From the NCBI GenBank assembly GCA_026745465.1, contig JACYXH010000813.1, positions 327,501 to 391,500 of the forward strand: DNA of 64,000 bases, read 5' to 3'. Origin of the DNA: Lota lota. Taxonomy: Eukaryota; Chordata; Actinopteri; Gadiformes; Lotidae. The position numbers and the translations under genes are program-made. Under the pieces are notes generated by a model, which saw nothing but the letters and a program-made list of their open reading frames with translations, did not search any database and was not told the origin of the DNA. Each line of letters begins with the position of its first letter. The first letter of the stretch is position 1. Below are positions 32,961-47,945 of this stretch, in pieces.

Positions 32961-34804
32961 CACATGACAGCTCTTTCAATGTAGCCACATAAATATTATC
33001 AACTGATCATGTCCTCTCTGTATCTCAAGATTTTTGAGTGCTTCTGTTGACATGTGAATACTGTATGTTGCAGTAAGACTCATAGCTCCTCATTGGCTGT
33101 AAGAATGGCAACTGTTGATACCTGGAGAGACCTGGAGTCCCCCCTATAGCAGTGGGCAAGACCCATCACAGGGAAACAACCAGAGAGACAGCCACAGGAA
33201 AAGGAAAGGGACAGGAAGAGCAGGCGGTGCAAGAGGCAAGAGGAAGATGCTTTGTAGAGGAAGAGGGACGGCATCAGCAGGCAGAACGGCAGGAGTGAGC
33301 AGGATACGTGACCATTACCCAGACCCAAATGGCCAGCACACTGGGTTCATGGCAGCAATGTTATAGTTACTGTTAGCAACATCACTCCTGTTGTCTTCTT
33401 TAGAAATATCTTCATTTTTTAAGTGAATGTTTAGTAATTTTTGGGTACATTTGATAATTGTTGTTATAATATAATGGTTCCATACTGCCTTCTTTACAAT
33501 GCATTGCATATTCAAATAATAGTAAGATTATGATTAAATACAGAAGCAATGTTTTTTATACATGGTACAAGACATTTAATTATATTTGTAGGAAACATAA
33601 ATATTGTTTTCAAGTAAAATGTTTGCTTTGCAATGAGTGTATTTACATTTAAAGGCAGTGTTGTGTGGATGCAAATGGGCATACAATAAGCAGCTCGTTC
33701 AGTTCACCATTGCTTTTGGAACACTGGGGTTGGAACGAGGTTGTAGTTTACGTTCAGCTCTTGTCACTTGTCTCTTGTTGTGTAGAGCTGGCCCCTGTGA
33801 GGCCAGACATTGTATTAGATGAGTAGGAATAACCATAATTTACCATCTCAGAAAATGTAAGACCAGGGCCATACCACTATTCAATCAGACAAAACAGTAG
33901 CATATCAAACTTCTGCTATTACAGTCTGCTGATAGATATATAGTACTCATCAGAACTAATATTTTTACCGTCTGTTGGATGCTTAAGGACTTTAGTGTAT
34001 AGCCTAGTGTTCATTTAAAACAACCAACACCACATTCCCTTTAAATAAACAAAAACAAAAACTGTTTAAAGTCACATTTCATCTTAGGACCTGTGATTCT
34101 ATTTCTGACATTTAAAGGTCTTCAATTCCAGGGTCCAAAACAGTGGAGAAGTGATATTCTAATTATTCAGTTTTCCTTACCTATTGATGGAGAGTCACTG
34201 GATAGTGCTATGGCGGAGGGTGCTAGGTAAAAGGAGGCTTTCAATGTCTCTTGGTAGGAGTTGACGTGGATTGTCCTCCTATTTGGTAATTGTACAATGT
34301 GAAGTAAAACAAAACCTTTCATTTAGCCACAAACTGATTAATAGCAAAAATGATGGCACGGGATACTTACAAACTAACGGACAACAGTTCATAACATGGC
34401 TTGGTGAAATCGCAATGAGCCTCACTATTTCCTTACACAGAACGCAAACACTGAATATAGTCATGGTTTATGAACATTGTAAATCGCTAACTCACTCAAT
34501 CCGAGATTGGCTTTAGTAAGTAATTGATGTTACTTCCAACTATTTGCAAAGATAGAATACGTAACCATTTGAAACCATTGTATTTTGTTACGTTACAATG
34601 TTTGTATCACCACCCACCGTTTGTGTCTGGAGAAATATAAATGAATTAAATCCACACGGGATCATGAATAACGCAACACGCATGTTTATTTACTTATTAT
34701 GTATTGATCGCAGTGATTGATAGCCTAGATAAGGTATAAGGTTATAATTTTATAATATATATAACATTCTGATTATCACACCAACAAAGCAAATTCCCCA
34801 CCCC

Positions 34805-34878
<74 letters not shown>

Positions 34879-35700
34879 GAATTTTTTTTTTTACAAAAAA
34901 GACATTATATCCCGTTATACGTTAAAATAGTGAGGTGAAACTCTTGACAAAATTGTGGTGTCTCTGAGGCATGATACAAATACGTGACTCGTTCTCATTC
35001 ATAAAAACATGAGGATCTTACAATATAATTGCATTGTGCTATCATCATATAATATTGTTACACTATCGACATTGAGGATAGCTAAAGTTTTCCAACAGTA
35101 TCATCAAAATAATATACTGCACACTATGATTACTGTTGTTAGTACTATTATTCCGATAACGTGAGCCAAACCCATACCAATATAGACTTAATTTTTACCT
35201 GAATCCTGCAGATGCTTCATGCACCACCTCCAGAGTGCATGTCTGTTTACCTTGTATCTCTGAATAAACCATGTGTTGAACCTTTACCACTCTTTGAGTC
35301 ATACCTAGCCCCGAAACCACGATACCAAATGAATAAAAATTACGCTTCATCACTCTCCATCTTGGGAATTCTGCACCAATATTTACCCGTGTACTGCTCC
35401 TCTTGTCAGATGATCATCTTGGGTTGTTTGATTCACCTATGTTTGCACGTTACATGGACAGCTTCGGCAACAGAAGTGCAGCAAACTGGACTGAATAACC
35501 GTGATCTATCACCAGTGAGCAATATAAACAACAGAATGAAAAACTAAGTGGATAGCTATCTAGTTCGCCGACTTCCTTCCTCACTCTGTTTTCCGTATCT
35601 CCCGAAAGTTTGGGGTATAGGGGCAGATGACACCGCTAACACTCGACAAAATTGCCTGGCCCGTTACCATGTATAAAAGTACGGATTTCTCTGAGTTTGG
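32961..35700. other. Intergenic DNA without recognised gene
   Basis: No coding segment supported. It contains one AT microsatellite (see separate entry) and otherwise ordinary AT-rich sequence. Confidence 0.4.
34807..34874. repeat. (AT)n microsatellite
   Basis: About 68 bp of uninterrupted AT dinucleotides, self-complementary and therefore cruciform-prone. Confidence 0.97.
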
Positions 35701-36355
35701 ACATGGTTGGAAACATTTGGGACAATGTAAGTACAGAACAAAATGTTATATATTGCATAGGTCTAGTCGTTTTTAGATATTTTAACACGGACATTTTACA
35801 TATCATACCTTTAAGTGAAACCAGGAGAGACAGTTACGATGGTAACTCTGCTGTCCATTTTATCTATTTCAGCAGAGCGAGCCATCTGACCTAGAGGCGG
35901 GGCCAAGCAACATGGCTGGTAGGGACAAAGTGGATGCCGATGTGAGTGATAGTAAGGAACTGAAACCACAGAGATGTTCAGTCTTTCGTTGACTATTTAA
36001 AGTGTAGTTGTTCTTTTGGCATTTTACTGCACTTGCATACTGATAATGATACTGCTCATACTTGAATAGTATTTGCCCCAAATTAGCCTTCTAGAGCCAA
36101 ATACAGAAGTTAAAACCTCTATAGTGGTTCGGCCGACAACTACCGCAACCAGCCACCAGGCCGCAGCTGGTCCAACCCATATGCTCCAAGTTTACTAGTA
36201 GTGGTCAGTCAGCTGATCGCTGACGTCAGCGTGCAATCGTAACGGCTGCAACTGAGTCGGCTTGTTTACATTCTATTCAACCGATCTGCTTGCAAAGTCA
36301 CTGGTCGGAAAGTAATTTGGATCCGCTACTAACATTTTGGCAGTCGTCAAACTAG

Positions 36356-39248
<2,893 letters not shown>

Positions 39249-39965
39249 GTGTCTGTATAACCAATCTACACCCTGGAACGTACATGCACATATATACTCT
39301 ATACATACACACACAGGCATCCAAATGAAAACATTTAAAGTTATTGCCCAAGTGGCCCCATAGCAGCAATCACCCACTTGCATTCCTGTAATTTGGTTAG
39401 TTGCTCTCAAACAGTCGATCCAATCATAGCCCTAAACCAACTGAAGAAGCAACCAGCACTGAGCGAGCACTAACAGTAATAGTTTACTCTAAAGTTTTTA
39501 CGCACTGAAAGAAAATAATCCTCATCCGTTCCTGCGTGTAGTATCTAAATTAACCTAATAAGGTCTATCAAGTTTCCTGTTTTTATCCCACACAAAAGGG
39601 CTTGCTTACAGAATCAGAATGAATCAAGAATTTTTCTCATTGGTTGTCCTTTGCTTTTTTTGGATTTATTTGGATAATCTAAATGCACTATTGGAGCCCC
39701 TTTGAGGCTTGGTACATTCATTGACCAATGCCGAATTTTTTTAAATTGTTCAATTCAGATTTCACTCTGAGGTTATTAGCCCATATTATCTTGCACAAAT
39801 ATTAGCCATGTTCAGCAATCCATCCACCCAAACAGTGCGGAGAAAGGACATTTTGCAATGAGCTTAAGGACACCGGTTAGTTTAGCTGAAAGTCCCTGCT
39901 GTAATATATTATACACCCAGTTGTATATTTCTGAGTCAATACATGAGTCAATGAAATATTTTCAA

Positions 39966-39971
39966 AATAAA
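39966..39971 (+). terminator. Possible polyadenylation signal of tollip
   Basis: AATAAA about 720 nt after the tollip stop. Another AATAAA-type hexamer lies near 40,360. Which is used cannot be told from sequence alone. Confidence 0.3.
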
Positions 39972-41115
39972 TTATGAAAGACCAACATTTCGGTATCTTT
40001 AGTTTCTAGTGGTTTAGAAAAGAATGAGGACATATAATGATCAATTAACAAATGTGGACGGAAATATCAAGCTGCGGGAGGGGCAGCTTGAGGGGTGATA
40101 TTTTAACAAATCAGGAAGGAGCAAATGATCCGACACCAAACAAAATATATGCTCAAAACGCTTCCAACCCTTTGCCTCACCAGAAAACCTTAGCCATATT
40201 TAGCCATATTGCCGGCCCATTTCTACATGGCTGACTAGACCCCTGGTTCATATGCCTAAAAGGGGAGGAGCCAATCCACAGTCAGTTCACATAACATCCT
40301 TATTTACACCGTTACCAAGGCCAAGGAGATGAACTCTACAAAGTTTAAGTTGTAAAACAATAAACAATGATATGTACTTGTATGTAAAACTTTGACCTGT
40401 TATCATTTATATCTGTTAAGCTTTTTGCAGAACCTGCTAGTCTGAGAGGTATTGAATGTTTCCTGCCAAAGGTTTGAGTTGAATGGGTTTGTTTTTTTGT
40501 TAGTTTTTTGCTTGTGTGTCTCTTTAAGATGTACTATATTTTTCAGAAAAGATTCCATGAGGTTTGTAAATCTCTGAAGCGAACTATAACTGTGGAGCTT
40601 TGTCAACATGTGCTATGTCAGGTTAATAAGTTTGTTCTTATGTGCGTGTAAATATACACCATTATATTATTTTGCAGACTCAGTAATTGTATTGGATCTG
40701 TAAGTCATGAGCCACAGACCTTTGCACTCAACAAATTGTTAGACCACTTTGCAAGAATGTTTTTGGACATCATGGATTGAACAACTTCCAAATATAAATA
40801 TTATGAAAAACTACACCCAATAGCTTAGCAAAGCCCAAACACTGTTATATTTGATATATTTATTGGACTCTGAGCTTGCATGTTGGTGAATGAAGTCCTG
40901 ATCCGAAAACCTCTAAACTTTTGATGTGTTGAAGGGTATACTTTTCCCCTATCCAATATTTTTCTGTGAACTTCCTCAAGTGGAGTTTCTTTTGCTTTTG
41001 TTTCTCAATGTGACTGGATCATAAAAATGAGTGAAAATGTGTTTTCGTCCTGAGTGCTGTTTCCCAAGCATTTACTTGGCTCTTGAGAAATGGTGAGCAC
41101 AAAAAAACACAACAG

Positions 41116-41121
41116 TTTAAT
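41116..41121 (-). terminator. Possible polyadenylation signal of the mucin gene
   Basis: ATTAAA on the minus strand, about 240 nt beyond the mucin stop codon. It is the common variant of AATAAA and the only good candidate close to the stop. Confidence 0.3.
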
Positions 41122-41360
41122 GGTTGCAGAAAATTATATTTGATTGATTCTAGTGACAAAACAAAACATCTAGACTAAAGTACATGTAAATACAAATATT
41201 CTGTGGGAAAATGTGTCGAGGTTACAACTAATGACACCTGGTACAAGTATTTGGTTCGTTCTAGCAATCATTGGGTTCATTACAGCAACAGAAGGAAAGT
41301 CAATAGGGTGTAAGTTCGGGATCGCAGCGATGACTGATCGTTTGTGTTTAGCCCTCAGGT

Positions 41361-43040
41361 TTAGCGTCTGCGGCGTCTCTTCTCTTGCGTCGCGCAGACG
41401 GAGTCCTCGCAGCTGCATGACTCCACGTTAGTGTATTGTTGTGTACGGGTGGAACCGTCGCCACACGTCAACTGCACTTCCTTCACACTGGTGGTCAGCT
41501 CCTTGCAACATGCACACCGGTGCATCATCTTGTTTGTAACCATGGAGAATCTGCACGCACACACATTTACATTATTTTCTGTCTCACATGACTTTTCTAA
41601 AAAGAATATACATACTTTTATTATATAATTATACATATTTTTTCATACCACCAATAAGTATTTTTTTCCACTTCCCTCTGCCACTATTGCTGCTGCATAT
41701 TAATTTAAACCTTGTGGGTAAATTAAGGATAATCGATAGCACTTGAGATTAACTGCAGCTTTGAACCATTAATAATGCCGTAGTAAATAATTAATTCCTC
41801 ATTCATAAAGCATTGTTCATACATACTGTAAGTGATCAGTTATCATTAATAAGATAATCACATAAAGGTTCGTAAAATAATTTATAAAATGTATGTTACT
41901 CATTTACTATTTACAATGCATTCAAACAATCTTGCTTGAAGTCATGATTTGGTCAGGTAGGTTTAAAGCAATAGTTAAGTATTTTGTGTCAGCCTATCTA
42001 AAGGGAGGACTATCTGTGCCATACTAAGCATTTATAAATAAAGTGTTATGGCTTGATTGGTCAATTCAGGTAGTTATAATCAATTAGCTAAGCCTTTTGT
42101 GTGAGCTTATCTAAAGTGAGGACCATCTGCCTTAAAATGCATTTATAAATGACATTTAAAGGCTGGAAAGGCCTCAAGTACCATTGCAGCAGTTATGAGT
42201 AGTAAGGCATATATACATACTTAACTAAGGGTTTATAACTACCTGAATTTATGATGAATTGGAACATTATTGTTTATAAAGCATAAGTATTAAACACGTA
42301 AATAATTCGTAAATCATCAACATACGCTTTATAAATTATCTTAAAATATTTCTTTCATTATCTTAACAATTTAGAACTGATAATGAATCATTTAATAATG
42401 AGTATTCATTTAGGATCAATGATTAATAAATGCTGAATTCAGTATGAATTCCCTATTTACTACTACTTTATTAATGCTTCAAAGTTGCAGCTATGCTAAA
42501 GTAATACCGGATAATCTTAAGATATATGGATCTCATTTACATGTGTACCTACTTGTTTCAGAGCACATCTCTAACACAAGACTAACAATACAAGAGCCCT
42601 GTCATAGACTTGCTGGACAGTAGACCATGTTCTTTTTCAACATACTTGCATTACAAATGGCATGTTTTGAAACGTTCATCACAACCATTAAGGCCTGGTG
42701 GGAATCAATCAATTGCATTCTGCTAATGTGATTTTCGCCTACTTCCTCAGAGTACCCCCAGGAAATCTAGTGAAGGCCTATCTTCTGACCTTCTATTGGC
42801 CTGCAGTTCTGGAAAGCTAGTCTACTAGCCCGTTTTCTGCTGTAGCTGCTTAACTATATAGAGGCAAAACTTTTGTGCCAGCATTTCAAACAATGCAGGC
42901 AATTTGATGTGAGGCTTACTTGGATGAACTTCCACAGGTTCCTGAGCAGAAGGACATTTGGACAGGTTTCAGGTTTTTACATCCGCCAATCTCGATAACG
43001 GTCGCCTCGGTCTTCATCTCACATACACTGCGCAGCTGGC
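41361..43040 (-). other. Mucin C-terminal cystine knot (CTCK), two exons
   Basis: Exons 42920-43040 and 41361-41550. Visible are SVCEMKTEATVIEIGGCKN, the knot CSGTCGSSS, HRCACCKEL, LTCGDGS and SCSCEDSVC, all in the order of the mucin/VWF CTCK. In this family the domain makes the C-terminal disulfide-linked dimer in the endoplasmic reticulum. The protein ends EKRRRRR. Confidence 0.93.
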
Positions 43041-43865
43041 CTGTAACATGGGACCAGAGTTAGTCATCAGTTGCCATCCAAGGCTTCTGCTGTTTCAAAT
43101 AAAACTGGAAGAAATCACAAGACTGGTCGCGGCATTCATTCACATTCAGTACATTACAGAAATTGTGAATTCTAGTGAGTATAGACTGAAAGTTGAGGAA
43201 CAGCATTATACGTTGGGCTTGGGGTGTCATTAACATAATGCGGCACCAATCAGGAGTTGGCAAACTGCCTTACAGTACATTGCAATTGGTTACAGCTCTT
43301 AAGAACATGGACCAGTTTTACTCACATGTCTTGCAGCATCCTTTAGAGTCAGTTGTCTCGGTGCCCTTGATGACAGGAAAATGAGAGTTACAAATCAGTG
43401 CAAGCATGATGTCCTGTGACACAGTAGCATTGTAAGATTGAGAAAGTGACAAAAGAAAATGTAAAACACATACAGGCACGCAGTCCTCTGGGTTGTATTG
43501 GGCACAACTGGTTTTGGACTCGATGGCAGTAGGCGGTGTCGTGGATAAATCACAGGTGTATTCAATACAGTTTTCACCAGGGGGCGACCAGGTCTCATTC
43601 TGCCAATCAGAATAGAGGCAGTGGTAAAACACAGGGAAGCAATGTTATCTTGCGTAAAAGTAATAATGGAATTATTATTAATTACACACGGTGATAACCT
43701 CCCTCAAGTTTGCCTCATCAGCAGACAAGAACACGATTCATACATTTGATTCAGTACCTCAGAACTAACCTGCGTGATATACTGGGTGTTGTTATAAGTC
43801 ATGATACAGCTCTTCTGGACACATGTGCCACAGCAACTGTTTTGAACAGTCTGGTACTCGTAACC

Positions 43866-43946
<81 letters not shown>

Positions 43947-46900
43947 AAGAGATGGAAGTGAGTTAAGTGACCAAGGTTGCTACATGTTATTTTTTGTGCC
44001 GAGTGCTGAACAAATTGTGACATGCCATTCACAGTTTGTGTGGGAGAAGTCTTACCGCTTCACAGGTTTTGTTACATCCGATGGGTGTACACACGATGGA
44101 GTAAAGTCCTGTCTGTGCATCCATGTTGTTGCTACAAGAACACTCGTTACAGGGATCTGAGGATGGAACCTTTGACCCGGGCTGATGGGAACACAAACAC
44201 ATGATGCAGATACATAAACATGAACATCTACCGTTTCATTTTGGTATCTGATCAGAAAATATGCTAGTGATTCTTTTATTTTATTTAGTATTCTTTAATT
44301 TGATTTATGATTTTCGGACTGTCAGAGTTGAAAATAAAAGAGGAGCCATAATAAAGGGAAATTGGCTTCTTACTGAGTACTCCACACTGCTGTGGACACA
44401 CACTTCTTTAGGAACTGTGGGGGGAAAAACAGGTGCCAATATTAGACATATTCTATACTATAATACCGATATCAAACAGATGAAGAGCAGAATTTACTTA
44501 ATATGTTTAAGTATTTCAATTCAAAGCCTAAAAGAGAATTTATAATTCCCATGGCTATGTTTATAAAGACATACATTCCACAAAGCCTATATTGGGTAAA
44601 TGGAGAGAAAGGTGACCAACTGCTATGAATGGGTGAAGCTTATTGTTCTATTAATTTAACCAAACTAAATTAATGAAAAAGTAGGTGTCTGTTAATCTAC
44701 AGAGACCATGTTTGTTTTGCTAATACAGATTTCATGCAACACACTATGTCATGAGTTTCTATCAATTGTACACAGCTACAGTAGGTTGTGACCTACCGCA
44801 GGAATAGACTATGCAGCAATCTCCACTGGTCTTTGTGATGTTGGTTTCAAATCCTGTGGGGCAAGGTGATACGGTAGGACACCGACTGGCATCGCACTCT
44901 GCAAGTGTAAATGGAGAAAACATGGGATTATAAACACGCGTCATCTTCAGTGTAGATATTAGCATTTCATTTGGGACACAATATCTCAAATAGTTGCTCA
45001 TCCTGTACTACAATTGTTGTTTGCCATTGACCCCTTTTAACCTTTTTTTCTTTCAACTAATTGCCCAGAGCTTGGGCCCTTGTGAAAGAGTAAATACGAT
45101 ATCCGCATATACGATAGCAACATGTGTGTCACTAGAGTTAATCTTTTCCTTACTTTACTATTTCTAGCTTGCCGCTAAACAAATAACAGTAGCAAATATT
45201 CAGTTTTTCGGGCACTGGAAGTTGTTGTGAAACTTCAAGTGGGACAGGCGGCTCAACTTACCACATGTCTCCTTGAAGCAGCAGCCAACTGTTTTGTTAA
45301 CAGATTTATAGCCGGGGTCGCTACAGTCGGGCCTGGGCTCCACCGGGCAGAACACAGGAGTACACTGGACGCTCATGGTTTCCTTGTCGCACATGCAGTT
45401 ATTACAATCGCTGGTCCAAATATCACCCGGCTGGTTCGGGAAGAGAGGGGTTGAATGTGTTAAAGACAAATATAGTAGGCCCCTATAGTGTAGGCCAAAT
45501 AATACATAGGGACTGTTTAACGTATACATTTTGGATGAGAGTTGAGAGAGTTATTGGATAAATGGTAGATTATTTTATAGATAGTATTATCTTGCATTAC
45601 ATTACATACAATGAAACATTACATACAATGAAACATTACATACAATGAAACAATTAATTGCCTGTAATCAAAATAAATAAATAAAATAGTTTCACATCCC
45701 CAGTACCAGTTCTTACCTGCTTTGGCATGCCGTTTGGTCCAACACAGTCTAGAAAAAACATTATTAAAAAAAGATGTTTTAGAATATGCTGGTGGGCTTT
45801 AATTATACTGCTTTAGGGTTTAGGTAAAAACATCTAAATATGTGTAAAAATGGATATTAGATATTTGATTGTGATGGTGTCATCATCCTATCCTAACTCT
45901 ATTGTTATGTCCCTGATTAAACTACTAAGGTTCCACCCAAGAAATGAGCCCATTTTTACCGCAGGACTTGACGCAGACGTCGTAGGCTGTGTTGAAGCGT
46001 GTTGTGCCGGGTGCACAGTAGCAGCCCTCGAGTGATGTTCCATTCTGTATTTGTAGCTCAGAATTGTACATTTCATTATACCTGCACATTGAAGACGAAA
46101 CCAATTTAATTTGCAGTTTGAAATCAACTGCAATAAATATTTGTACTCAAATATGCGGTCAAGATAGTCTAGTGGTTTGACTGGGTTCATACCCCAATGT
46201 CTGCACCTGACCCAATGTCTCAAATGTCTGCCGTCTACCTGTAGAAGGCCTGCTCTATCTCTTATATCTACCTGTAGGAGAACTGTAGTCTCTGAGCTAG
46301 ATGTCATTTTATGCTCCTTCATGATGTATCTGAAACACTACAACTCCATATCGATAAACGCGTCTGCTAAATGAGGAACTAGTAATAGTAAATAGGTTAA
46401 AATAAGTGTTAGTGTGTGTGCTTCTTTTCATATCTCAATACACAAAGTTGATGACCTACTTGGAGTTGCATGTAGGCTCCACAGGTGAGCCACATGCGTT
46501 GTACACCATGTTGCTAGGACAATCATGGTCTGTAGAATGGAGATCATATATGTACTTAGAACACATACATTTAAAAAACAAAAGCATCTTATAAACAGAA
46601 CTTGTGTACTAAACTCAGATTTAACTTCCTCTAATCATATCTATCTATATCTATATCTATATCTATATCTATATATACACAATAAAATATAAATATAAAC
46701 ATTTACATTATATATACACATATATGTATATATTTATGCACACATACACACATCTAAATACATATATGTATATATATACGAGCGTATGAGGTATAAATAT
46801 GCTACTAATCAAATTATATTCCCATAGCTACTTAACATTTTCATTTTTAAGAAACTTAGTTACTCCAATTTTGATTATATGCTCAGACAGTCGAAGGCTC

Positions 46901-47900
46901 CCAGACTCCCAGCCAGACTTAACGTAGTCTTATCACCTGGAACCTGGACTCACCGCATTGGCCATTTGAGGCGTTCCTCCAGTCGATGCAGACTCCGGCC
47001 TGGGCACACTTGCTTGCGTAGGCCGCAAAGATGATGCACACATTGTCCCCACTGCAGACGTCCGACTCACAGGTCTTCATGAATGGATTCGGGGACACGT
47101 GCAAGTGGCATGGGGAAAATACACTAGAGGGAGACACAGAACATGTGAGGACGGATCAATCACTTTGAAGACTTGTCATCACGTCTCTCTCATTTCTCAA
47201 ACATAGGTCTCAAACAAGAGCGCTGTGATGATTAATACAGGTGGGTAATTGGATATCAAAGTCCATTGGTTATTTCCCTTTCATGGACCTTTTGTGTGTG
47301 TATTCATTATAAAACAGAAACATATGGGCTACGCATGAGGGTAATGTGATCAAGATGCCGCTGTTTAGGTATTAGGTTAAAGATAGGTTTTACTTGGCTC
47401 TGGTGGTTCGCTGTCGCATGCAACTATGTCACCTGTGTCCGCCTGGTGCGGGTTGCGCACCAGACGAGCGATGCCACGTAGTAGAAAGGATAACACACAA
47501 CGAAAGATTCGATTTTAGGTTTTGTTCTGTGTTAAATGTAATGAGTGGCCATGGATGGCGCTTCGTGGTGCACCAAGGTTTTTTGGGGCTTGAAGGCATA
47601 GCACGGTGCTGTCACAGTGCTGTAGGGCAGCGTAGGTTCTCTTTCAATGGTTCCAGTTCCACACTCGAGTGGTCACAGCTTCTGTCACCTCACCTGCTGT
47701 TCAGGATGTCACAGGCTCTGGGCTGGCACGGAGTTGGGCTGGTGCTCGGCGTTGTGGGTGAAGTGGACACAGTGGGCGGGGCAGTGAATGTGTCACAGGG
47801 TGTGTCGGGAACACGCCATTTGCCAGCGGAATCCGTGCACTCTTCTAACTGTCCGTTCGGCCCGCGGCAGTCATTGGCTAAGGAGTTATCGCACGTACCT

Positions 47901-47945
<45 letters not shown>

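Larger units (their letters stand above)
39249..41360. other. Convergent intergenic region between tollip and the mucin
   Basis: It holds the presumed 3' UTR of tollip on the + strand and the short 3' UTR of the mucin on the - strand. No other gene is supported. Confidence 0.6.

Noticed and set aside
33115..33366. Basic, Arg/Gly-rich open frame of 83 codons
   Set aside because: No family match that I can defend; looks like chance coding in purine-rich DNA.
35212..35547. 111-codon open frame upstream of tollip
   Set aside because: No recognisable domain, ordinary composition, no splice partners.
35703..35941. Two possible tiny exons (35703-35726 and 35876-35941) with consistent frame, ending MAGRDKVDAD
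   Set aside because: Splice signals look acceptable, but there is no family match and no convincing following exon; most likely chance, or a non-coding leader upstream of tollip.
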